From assembly GCF_003443675.1 (NCBI RefSeq), contig NZ_CP031963.1, forward strand, positions 3,929,501 through 3,993,500: a stretch of 64,000 nt of DNA, written 5' to 3'. The DNA is from Aquimarina sp. BL5. Lineage in GTDB: Bacteria; Bacteroidota; Bacteroidia; Flavobacteriales; Flavobacteriaceae. This document shows positions 43,907 through 52,357 of this stretch, one piece after another. Positions within the stretch are counted from its first letter, which is position 1. The number at the start of each line of letters is the position of its first letter. The notes under the pieces are model-generated. The model worked only from the letters and a program-made list of their open reading frames with translations, was not told the DNA's origin and did not search any database. A program made the translations under genes and the position numbers.

Positions 43907-44251
43907 GGTTTTATTCGTTTTTAGGGATAAAATTTTGTGTTCTTTTCATCGTCAATTTTTCACTCTCAAGGCTTTTTTTTCCTTCTCGCCAGATTTGTTT
44001 TGTCACGCAGTCCTCATCTAGCATAGTTTAGCCAAAAAATTAATTAAACTTAACATCTTACATTATGAAAACGATTTTAAAATTAAAAGTGCTTTTTATA
44101 CCAGCTATAAACTTCATAAAAGAATTTCCTACAGCGGTCAGTTATGCGCAACATAGATAACATATATAAAAAAGCTAATTCCTTATATAACATAGATTAA
44201 AAACACAACTTCGGATAAAGTAAATTAACAACTACTGTTTTAGCGTAAAAT

Positions 44252-44316
44252 GTCGGGATTTTACCAGTATTATGCGGTTATGTGATATCTGATTTACAAG
44301 GTTACCAATACTTTTG
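44252..44316 (+). promoter_or_regulatory. Shared-motif promoter of the giant surface protein
   Basis: GTCG (44252-44255), 17 bases, TGCGG (44273-44277), 31 bases, TACTTTTG (44309-44316). The start codon is 172 bases further, implying a long leader. Confidence 0.72.
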
Positions 44317-44487
44317 ACTCGGAAGAAAAAGGGTAGTGTGTTTGTGACGGCTTTAGGTAATAAGTTTTTTATCACCCAAGCTTTTTCTTCTACAATAACA
44401 ATTTTTTTACGGTTCACTTATCTTTTCTATTAGGTGTTATGAATTCAAAATTATAAACAAAAAAAGTAAATTTTAAAAAAAGTAAAA

Positions 44488-47400
44488 ATGAAAACAAAAT
44501 TACTCATGCTTATTGCATTGTTATCTGCTGCAGTAAGCTTTTCACAAACATTTACCATAGACAATATCAATTATGAAGTGATTGATGTTAATTTGAATAC
44601 GGTCAGTGCGATAGGCGGATCTTCCTTACCAAGTAATTTAATAATTCCTGAAACAGTTACTGATCCGAATACAAGTATTTCTTATACAGTTACTACCATT
44701 GGTAGAGAAGCTTTTAGAAATAAAGGATTAGCCAGTGTTATTCTGCCTCAAACCCTGACAACGCTTGAGTTTCGGGCATTTAGGGATAACAGCGGAATCA
44801 CTAGCATTACCATACCGATAAATGTAACTTCTATAGGGAATGAATCTTTTTTAAATAATTCGTTGACCGAAGTGATTTCTGAAAACAGTACTCCTCCTTC
44901 CATAGCAAGAGGAACTTTTGGAGATAGAAGCCAAATCAGCTTATTTGTTCCAACTGGTACTGAAGTTGCCTATAATGATGCTTCTTGGACTGGTTTCTCT
45001 GAAGTGAATGGAATGCTTCCTGTTAACAGCAACTTTTTTGTAAACAACTTAAATTATAGGGTAACTTCTTCAAGTCCAAGTACTGTAGAGATAATAGGTG
45101 GAGTTGTTACTGACGAATTAATAATCCCCGATAGTGTAGTAGCACCTGATGGTTTTAGCTACACTGTTACTACTATTGGTGGAAATGCTTTTAGAGATAA
45201 AGGGCTGACAGATGTTACGATTCCCAATAGTGTTACTTCTATTGGAAATGATGCTTTTTTCATAAACCAGCTAACAGCGGTTATAATTCCCAATAGTGTT
45301 ACTTCTCTTGGAGAAGGATCTTTTGCTCGTAATGCATTGACAAGTATTACTATTTCCACAAATGTTACTGCTCTTGAAAGAGCTGTTTTCAGAAATAATA
45401 ATCTAAGTACATTTGTCATTCCAAACAATATCACTGTTATTGGAAATGATGTTTTTAGGGATAATCAATTAACTAGCGTTATAATTCCGGATAGTGTTAT
45501 ATCAATTGGTAATAGTACTTTTCAAGGCAATCAATTAACCGTAATTATTTCGGAGGGCATTTCTCCTGCTACCATCACTAGTAGTAGTTTTGAAAATCGG
45601 AGTGGTATAAATTTATTCATACCAGATAATACATTTACCTCTTATGAAAATGCAGGTTGGACAGGTTTTAGATCTGTTTCAAGGATTACACCCTCTGCAG
45701 TATGTCAGGATATCACAGTACAGTTAGATGCTAATGGTCAAGTCTCTATTATGGGAACGGATGTAGATGCAGAATCTGCGGACAATGCAGGTATTGAATC
45801 AATAACAGTTACACCATCCAATTTTGATTGCTCTAATATAGGGAACAACGAAGTTACTTTAACATTGACTAATGTGATCGGAAATACATCTAGCTGCACT
45901 GCAATTGTAACTGTAGAAGATGGGGTTCCTCCTGTGGTTCAATGTAGAGATATTACAGTGCAACTAGATAGCAATGGTGAAGCTTTTATCACAATCGTTG
46001 ATATTGAGGCAGAAAGTATAGATAATTGTGCTATAGCTAGTAAAAGTATTAATCAGGACGCTTTTAGTACAGCAGATGTTGGAGAAAATGAGGTGACATT
46101 TACTGCGATAGATCAAAATGGAAATTCTGCTTCTTGTATTGCTACGGTGACTGTAGTTGCAAACGATTTTCCTGTTGCGTTATGTCAGGATGCCACAGTA
46201 CAATTAGATGCCACAGGTCTGGTCACAATTGCAGAAGGGGATATAGATGCAGGATCTACCGATATTATAGGTATTGCCTCTATCACAGTTACACCCAATA
46301 ATTTTGATTGTTCAAATATTGGTAGTAACGAGGTTACGCTGACCATAACAAATACTCGTGGGAATTCTTCTAGTTGTATTGCCATCGTTACTGTTGAAGA
46401 TACAACTGCTCCTGCTATCACCTGTCCGGCAGATGTTGTTCAGGATTGCGGAGGCATTATTTCATATACGCTACCTACTTTTTCTGAAGATATTTGTGGG
46501 CTTATAGAAGTTCCTACTGCTGTTGACGGTTTTGGGCTATTGGGGACTTTTGAGAACAGTACGTATTTTATCTCTAATCTACCAATAAGTGGAGAGCAAG
46601 CTTTTGCAGAGGTTCAAGAAAAAGGATATGAAATAGTTACCATCAATAATCAAAAAGAAAATGATTTTATTAGATCGCAAGTTGCTCCTTTGGGAGTATC
46701 AACTGTACTTATAGGGTATAACGATCTTACTACTGAAGGAGTATTTGAATGGCAAAGTGGTCAGCCCGCAACCTTCACCAATTTTAATGCTGGAGAACCT
46801 AATGATGTTGGCGGAGAAGATATGGTAGTACTGATTTCAGATACAGGGTTATGGAATGATATATCACGCGAAAATAGTAGACTTTATATTATTGAATTTC
46901 ATAACTATGATTCGAGAGAACCTATACAAGTCTCGGGAATTCCTTCCGGAGGATTTTTTACCAGTGGTACTACGGTCAATACGTTCTATATAGAAGATAA
47001 AGCAGGAAATGGGATCACCTGTTCTTTTAATGTTACTATTAACGACGTAACAGGTCCAAGTTTAACCTGCGCTGAAGCAATTACTTTCGAGTCAGAACCA
47101 GATATATGTGAAGCCAATGTAAGTGTACCGATACCTACTTTTGATGATGATTGTGGTAGAGCATTAGTACCAGATACGTTTAATGTTCCCTATATCTTCA
47201 ATACTACCACAGAAGAATTAGAAGATACACCTGGGATCTTAAAAAATCTAAGTTCAAGTGATACAGATGTATTGTTAGAGCTCACTTTTAGTGGAGACCA
47301 TAACGGTTTAAGTGAAAGTTTTGTATTATTAGGACCCGATAGTTCTATTATTTTTAGCGGTTCAGGTTTTGGTCCGGTATGTGTGGTGGTAAACGAACAT

Positions 47401-50400
47401 ATTACTATACCGCAGAGTACCTGGAATTCTTGGATTACTGCATTTGGAAGCGACTTGGTATTCACCCTTCAAAATAATAGTGAAGTTGATAACGATCAAT
47501 GTGATAGTAGTCCCAATAATTTTTACAGATTGCGTTTGCCTCAGTTTGGAGATATTACACTTTCTAATGATTTTACAGGAACATCAGATGCTACTGCCAT
47601 ATATCCAGTAGGGACCACTACGGTTACCTGGACTGCAGTAGACTTGTCAGGTAATAGTACTACATGTACACAGACTATTACTGTAAATGATACAGAAATT
47701 CCTAATCCTGTATGCCAGAATATAACAGTACGTTTGGATGACACAGGGCAGGCAATAATTACAGCCCAGGACATTGATGGAGGGAGTACAGATAATTGCG
47801 CAATTGATACCGTATCGGTTAGTCAGGATACGTTCACAGCTGATAATTTAGGAGATAACGAAGTGACTTTAACAGTCGTGGATGAAAATGGTAATGAAGC
47901 CACCTGTACTGCCATCGTAACCGTGATCAATGATGATTTCCCAATTGCAATATGCCAGGATATTACCGTGCAGTTAGATGAAAACGGTTCAGTTAACGTA
48001 ACAGCCCAGGATGTAGATGGTGGTTCTTCTGATGCGACAGGTATTGATACTTTGTCAATTAGTCAAAGTAGTTTTGATTGTTCCAATATTGGAGAAAATA
48101 CTGTGACATTAACGGTTACCAATACCCTAGGAAACTCTATAAGTTGTGAAGCAATAGTAACAGTAGAAGACAGTATACTTCCGATAATTACGTGTCTGGT
48201 AGATATTACGATTCCTAATGAAACTGACCTATGTGAGGCTGAAGTTACAATACCTCTATTGACAGATGTAATTGATAATTGTGGTGGCTCAACAATAATG
48301 CCTGATACAGGAATTATACCTTATCTTTTTGATGACGACGGAGATTTGATAGATACTCCGAGTGTTTTACCCGGAGTTACTTCTGCAACAGAAGATGTCC
48401 TTTTGCAATTAAATTTTAGCGGTGACCATGATCAGTCGAACGAAAACTTTACTTTATTAGGACCGGATAGTTCAGTTGTTTTTAGCGATACTGGTTTTAA
48501 CCCCGTATGTGTGGAAATAAACGAACGTATTACCATACCCCAAGACACTTGGAATGATTGGGTAACTATTTTTGGCAATGATCTGAGTTTTACCCTTCAA
48601 AATAATCTAGAAGTTGACAAGAATCTGTGCAATAGTGGTTCCGTTAATTTCTTTAGACTTCGTTTGCCACAGTTTGGAAATGTAAGTGTGTTCAATGATT
48701 ATACTAGGAGCGCAGATGCATCGGGTATTTATCCTGTAGGAACTACTGAAGTTACTTGGAGTGTTGAAGACACTTCTGGAAACATAGCTACCTGCTTACA
48801 AACGATTATTGTCAACAGTGAAGGTGTCGCTCCAGAAGCTATATGTACAGATATCACTGTCCAGTTAGATGAAAATGATACAATAACTATAACTGCGGCA
48901 GATATTGATGGTGGGAGTGTTGCTAATTGTAGTATAGCAAGTCTCGAGGTAACTCCTAATACTTTTGGGCTGACAGAAATAGGAGAAAATACGGTGGTAC
49001 TTACCGTAACAGACCAAAGCGGAAATGTAGCTACCTGTAATAGTATTGTCACTGTAGTTCCTAATGATTTTGTAGTAGCAGCTTGTAAGGATATTACCAT
49101 CAGTTTGGACCAAAATGGGCAAGCTACCATTACAGGAGAAGATGTTTTTGGTGGTAATATTGATGACACGAATACGGCTACGTTTGATGTTATACCTAAT
49201 AGTTTTGATAGTTCTAATATTGGTGCTAATGTAGTAACACTTACGGTGTCCAATACAGATGGCAGTACCTCTTCTTGCGACGCTATAGTGAATGTAATAG
49301 ATGCTGCTATACCAACTGTGGTATGTCAGGATATTACAGTTCAATTAGATGCAAATGGGCAAGTGGTTGTCTCTGCAACAGAGATTGATGGCGGATCTTC
49401 TGATGTATTTGGTATTGGATCATTATCCATAGGTTCTTCTGTGGTAGAACCAGCAACTTTGCCCGGACTTTATGCATTAGATCGTTCTTCTACCAATAAC
49501 CTGGCACGCTATAACTACGATCCATCGACCGATGCAATAGCTATCGTAGATAATCCTTATGGGGAAACTTCGCTGGAAAATACAATTCATATGGATTTTA
49601 ACCCAATAGATGGTCAGGTATATCTTATTGCTGATTCTCCGACTACTGATAACAGGGCATTATTTCTATATGACTTGGAGACAAACACTCTTGGAGCCGA
49701 ATTAGGTGATATTAATGCAGCGAATGGGAATCCAAGAGCAAATTCTATGGTATTTGCACCTGATGGCAAACTATATGTTTCTTTTGGAAATGGTGCAATC
49801 AATGTTCTTAATGTAAATACAATGACCACAACTGCATTGGCTTCCGCTCCGAAAAATGGAGGAGGTATTGGTCTTGGATATGATTATGATACGGATCGCC
49901 TTATCTATACAAGTTTGAATGAGGATGAATCACTAGTAGATCTTTATGAAATTGATACCACAAATGGTGATGTAACTTTGTTATTTTCTTTTGTACAGGG
50001 AATTACAGGTTGCGGAGGAACTGCACAAGCTTTAGAATATGTCGGAAATGGAAAGTTTGTGGTAAGTACTACTTTTGGTTGTTCAGAAATCTATACAATT
50101 GATATAAATGCACAAGTGGTTGCACCAGTATTAAGCCCAGATAGGTTTACGGGTGATATTAAGTCCTTACTATACATATCAGTAAACGAATCTTCGAGAC
50201 CTGGATCATCGATTACGTTTGACTGTGCTGATATTGGCAGCAATGAAGTAGCGCTAACGATAACTGATAGTAATGGTAATGTTGCTTCTTGTTTTGCAAC
50301 CATAACGGTAGAAGACATTCCAGCACCACAAATCAGTTGTCCTGTAGACCAAACTGTGGTATCAGATGAAGGAAGCGATACGTATTCTTTACCGGATTAC

Positions 50401-50844
50401 TTTGCTTCTGGAGAAGCATTAGCTACAGGTACTTGTGCCAATCCATTGGTAACTTTTACTCAAAATCCAATAGCAGGTACCTTGCTTGATTCTGGAGTTA
50501 CTATAGTCACTCTTTGTGCGGCAGATGCTTTTGGAAATGAGATTTGCTGTAGTTTTGAAATCACTGTAGATACCACATTGAGTACTGAGGATCTGGAGCA
50601 ATTAGGAAGCATAAGCATGTACCCTAATCCGGCAAGTGATGTAGTACATTTTTCTAATCCGGCTGGAGTAGTGTTAAACAACATTTCGGTATATGATATG
50701 AATGGAAGGTTAATCATTTCTGATCAAAAAAGTGTATCAGAAAGTGATGTGTCCTTAGATATTTCTAGGTTAGAAAGCGGATCTTATTTTGTAATTATAG
50801 AAGGAAAGCAAGGTAGTATTACTAAGCAATTGATAAGAAAATAG
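44488..50844 (+). CDS. Giant BspA-LRR/HYR/C-type-lectin surface protein with T9SS signal
   Basis: 2,118 residues. Signal peptide (LLMLIALLSAAVSFSQ). BspA-type leucine-rich repeats are at about 50-165 and 200-400 (NSVTSIGNDAF, NSVTSLGEGSF). From about 405 onward come eight HYR/Ig-like modules, each opening like CQDITVQLDANGQ. A C-type-lectin-like domain is inserted at about 690-805 (YFISNLPISGEQAFAEVQEKGY to WNDISRENSRLYIIEFH). Two proprotein-like beta modules (LELTFSGDHNGLSESFVLLGPDSS) are at about 930 and 1300, and a propeller-like region at about 1660-1900. The last 80 residues are a type A T9SS sorting domain (MYPNPASDVVHF to GSYFVIIEG). It is an adhesin-like surface protein, linked to the eCIS by its promoter. 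Confidence 0.9.
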   Translation: MKTKLLMLIALLSAAVSFSQTFTIDNINYEVIDVNLNTVSAIGGSSLPSNLIIPETVTDPNTSISYTVTTIGREAFRNKGLASVILPQTLTTLEFRAFRDNSGITSITIPINVTSIGNESFLNNSLTEVISENSTPPSIARGTFGDRSQISLFVPTGTEVAYNDASWTGFSEVNGMLPVNSNFFVNNLNYRVTSSSPSTVEIIGGVVTDELIIPDSVVAPDGFSYTVTTIGGNAFRDKGLTDVTIPNSVTSIGNDAFFINQLTAVIIPNSVTSLGEGSFARNALTSITISTNVTALERAVFRNNNLSTFVIPNNITVIGNDVFRDNQLTSVIIPDSVISIGNSTFQGNQLTVIISEGISPATITSSSFENRSGINLFIPDNTFTSYENAGWTGFRSVSRITPSAVCQDITVQLDANGQVSIMGTDVDAESADNAGIESITVTPSNFDCSNIGNNEVTLTLTNVIGNTSSCTAIVTVEDGVPPVVQCRDITVQLDSNGEAFITIVDIEAESIDNCAIASKSINQDAFSTADVGENEVTFTAIDQNGNSASCIATVTVVANDFPVALCQDATVQLDATGLVTIAEGDIDAGSTDIIGIASITVTPNNFDCSNIGSNEVTLTITNTRGNSSSCIAIVTVEDTTAPAITCPADVVQDCGGIISYTLPTFSEDICGLIEVPTAVDGFGLLGTFENSTYFISNLPISGEQAFAEVQEKGYEIVTINNQKENDFIRSQVAPLGVSTVLIGYNDLTTEGVFEWQSGQPATFTNFNAGEPNDVGGEDMVVLISDTGLWNDISRENSRLYIIEFHNYDSREPIQVSGIPSGGFFTSGTTVNTFYIEDKAGNGITCSFNVTINDVTGPSLTCAEAITFESEPDICEANVSVPIPTFDDDCGRALVPDTFNVPYIFNTTTEELEDTPGILKNLSSSDTDVLLELTFSGDHNGLSESFVLLGPDSSIIFSGSGFGPVCVVVNEHITIPQSTWNSWITAFGSDLVFTLQNNSEVDNDQCDSSPNNFYRLRLPQFGDITLSNDFTGTSDATAIYPVGTTTVTWTAVDLSGNSTTCTQTITVNDTEIPNPVCQNITVRLDDTGQAIITAQDIDGGSTDNCAIDTVSVSQDTFTADNLGDNEVTLTVVDENGNEATCTAIVTVINDDFPIAICQDITVQLDENGSVNVTAQDVDGGSSDATGIDTLSISQSSFDCSNIGENTVTLTVTNTLGNSISCEAIVTVEDSILPIITCLVDITIPNETDLCEAEVTIPLLTDVIDNCGGSTIMPDTGIIPYLFDDDGDLIDTPSVLPGVTSATEDVLLQLNFSGDHDQSNENFTLLGPDSSVVFSDTGFNPVCVEINERITIPQDTWNDWVTIFGNDLSFTLQNNLEVDKNLCNSGSVNFFRLRLPQFGNVSVFNDYTRSADASGIYPVGTTEVTWSVEDTSGNIATCLQTIIVNSEGVAPEAICTDITVQLDENDTITITAADIDGGSVANCSIASLEVTPNTFGLTEIGENTVVLTVTDQSGNVATCNSIVTVVPNDFVVAACKDITISLDQNGQATITGEDVFGGNIDDTNTATFDVIPNSFDSSNIGANVVTLTVSNTDGSTSSCDAIVNVIDAAIPTVVCQDITVQLDANGQVVVSATEIDGGSSDVFGIGSLSIGSSVVEPATLPGLYALDRSSTNNLARYNYDPSTDAIAIVDNPYGETSLENTIHMDFNPIDGQVYLIADSPTTDNRALFLYDLETNTLGAELGDINAANGNPRANSMVFAPDGKLYVSFGNGAINVLNVNTMTTTALASAPKNGGGIGLGYDYDTDRLIYTSLNEDESLVDLYEIDTTNGDVTLLFSFVQGITGCGGTAQALEYVGNGKFVVSTTFGCSEIYTIDINAQVVAPVLSPDRFTGDIKSLLYISVNESSRPGSSITFDCADIGSNEVALTITDSNGNVASCFATITVEDIPAPQISCPVDQTVVSDEGSDTYSLPDYFASGEALATGTCANPLVTFTQNPIAGTLLDSGVTIVTLCAADAFGNEICCSFEITVDTTLSTEDLEQLGSISMYPNPASDVVHFSNPAGVVLNNISVYDMNGRLIISDQKSVSESDVSLDISRLESGSYFVIIEGKQGSITKQLIRK

Positions 50845-50925
50845 AATCTCTTAGTAGTTATAAATTAGTATACTAAGTTATGAAGTGTTAATCAAGTAAT
50901 TCTTGATTGAAATGGGGGATGAAGT

Positions 50926-50952
50926 CCTGAGCGTAATGCTCAGGGCTTTTTT
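50926..50952 (+). terminator. Rho-independent terminator of the surface-protein gene
   Basis: CCTGAGC (50926-50932), 5-base loop, GCTCAGG (50938-50944), then GC and six T residues. A weaker AT-rich hairpin precedes it at 50891-50908. Confidence 0.88.
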
Positions 50953-51027
50953 GTTTTCATTAAAATAGCTAAGAAATTTATTGTAGTTGATAATAGTGAC
51001 TAAGAGTAAAAATTTTACTAATTGATT

Positions 51028-51092
51028 GTCGGGTTTTTATCAATATTATGCGGTTTTGTAATAGCATAATTAATGGGTTTTCTATACTTTTA
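51028..51092 (+). promoter_or_regulatory. Shared-motif promoter of the coiled-coil pair
   Basis: GTCG (51028-51031), 17 bases, TGCGG (51049-51053), 31 bases, TACTTTTA (51085-51092). Very similar to the promoter at 44252 over the whole element (both share TATTATGCGGTT). The start codon is at 51215. Confidence 0.75.
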
Positions 51093-51214
51093 ATGCCCAA
51101 AGGAAAAGAGATTGTTACCTCTTATTTAGAAAATAAAATATACTTACCAATGTTCAATTTTATAACGGGAGCTAGTATAAAAGGTTATTAGATAATTTTG
51201 ATTGAGACGAGGAT

Positions 51215-51601
51215 ATGAAAAATATAAATATCAGTACGGTATTACAGATAGTAGCATTAGTTTTTCTAATTATTATCGGTTATTTGACCTTTAATAGTAG
51301 TGAAAACTGGAAAATTATTACATCAGAATTAGAGAAAGCAAACAAAGAGCTTGAGATATCAAAAGATACCTTGGCAATCACAAAAGATCTTTTGAAAAAT
51401 GCAAGGTTAGAATTTCAACAAATGAAAATCCAAAAGGATTTGATGATCCATGAGCGTGATTCATTGCTTTTTTCATTTAAAAGGAAGAATGCTAAAGATT
51501 GGGATGAATTGCAGAATATTAAAGATTCTATACAATTAACGAATGATCAATTAGCAAAAGAGCGCACGTTATTAGATGGTCTCTTTGGTTTAAATCAATA
51601 G
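51215..51601 (+). CDS. Membrane-anchored coiled-coil protein
   Basis: 128 residues: an N-terminal membrane segment (VLQIVALVFLIIIGYLTF, residues 9-26) and then a long coiled coil to the end (ELEKANKELEISKDTLAITKDLL and following). The layout is that of a single-pass inner-membrane protein reaching into the periplasm, similar in shape to phage i-spanins (Rz), though no sequence relation can be claimed. It is co-transcribed with the next gene, 28 bases later, and under a shared-motif promoter. Confidence 0.75.
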   Translation: MKNINISTVLQIVALVFLIIIGYLTFNSSENWKIITSELEKANKELEISKDTLAITKDLLKNARLEFQQMKIQKDLMIHERDSLLFSFKRKNAKDWDELQNIKDSIQLTNDQLAKERTLLDGLFGLNQ

Positions 51602-51629
51602 AAGTTTTATTAAAAATAAATTTTAAAAC

Positions 51630-52175
51630 ATGAAAAAAATAGTACTTACATTATTGATATTCTCGGTATGCAAAGTTTTTTGTCAGGAAATTGACTCATT
51701 AAAAGTAATAGAAATTCAGGAATCTTATGCTAATCGCTTGGGAGAACCATTTTCGGTAAAAAAGGATAGCTTATATATTTTTAGAACACCAGATGTTTTT
51801 CTGGTGAATAAGAAATCTTTTTTAGCTATTAAAAATGTGTATCAGAGTACGATTGATCAAGATAAAATGACTAAAGAGTTGGTAGAAAAATACACTCAAA
51901 CTTTGCGAAGAAATATCGATCTGGAGCGCCAATTAAACATCAACTTTACTAAAAGTGATAGTCTCGATCAGATCGTATATCAAAAAACTCAAGCGACTTT
52001 AAGCAATACGCACAAAGCCTTGGATTATACGATTAACAGCCTAGATAAAGCAACCAATAGTTTAGAATTGGTTGAAAAAGCTACTAAACGACAAAGAAGA
52101 AAGACCGTTTTTGAAAAAATATTGATAGGTGTTGCCGGAGTTGGAGCTGGAGTTTTATTGGGAGTTTCACTTTAA
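51630..52175 (+). CDS. Exported coiled-coil protein with C-terminal membrane segment
   Basis: 181 residues. A signal peptide (KIVLTLLIFSVCKVFCQ) is followed by a helical, coiled-coil body (about 65-155). A basic stretch (KRQRRKTVFEK) and a Gly-rich hydrophobic tail (ILIGVAGVGAGVLLGVSL) end the protein and could insert in a membrane. It is paired with the single-pass coiled-coil protein upstream. Comparable TM/coiled-coil proteins occur in phage-like regions of Bacteroidota. An envelope-spanning or spanin-like pair is one reading, a general envelope protein is another. Confidence 0.72.
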   Translation: MKKIVLTLLIFSVCKVFCQEIDSLKVIEIQESYANRLGEPFSVKKDSLYIFRTPDVFLVNKKSFLAIKNVYQSTIDQDKMTKELVEKYTQTLRRNIDLERQLNINFTKSDSLDQIVYQKTQATLSNTHKALDYTINSLDKATNSLELVEKATKRQRRKTVFEKILIGVAGVGAGVLLGVSL

Positions 52176-52317
52176 GTAAGAATCAGATAAAAATGAATTA
52201 AGAATACATTTTTATTAAATTAATAGAAGGTTTATTAATAGGTTTTCAAAACCCTTTGTGTTATAAAGGTTTTAACAGTTATTACAGGTTAGATTAAAAA
52301 AAGGATGAGTAGTTTTA

Positions 52318-52338
52318 TGACTATAAAAGTCACTTTTT
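52318..52338 (+). terminator. Small hairpin with T-run
   Basis: TGACT (52318-52322), 5-base loop, AGTCA (52328-52332), followed by CTTTTT. It lies 140 bases after the coiled-coil pair and just before the regulator gene. Confidence 0.4.
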
Positions 52339-52357
52339 CCTGTAATCCCTGTTGTTA

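Noticed and set aside
44065..44160. 31-codon open frame (MKTILKLKVLFIPAINF..) upstream of the giant surface gene
   Set aside because: Too short, no conserved neighbours or family; could be a leader peptide or remnant, but nothing supports it.
48729..49253. 174-codon minus-strand open frame inside the giant surface protein
   Set aside because: It mirrors the repeated HYR modules in reverse; composition (runs of Ser/Val/Thr) and position inside a strong plus-strand gene show it is a shadow.
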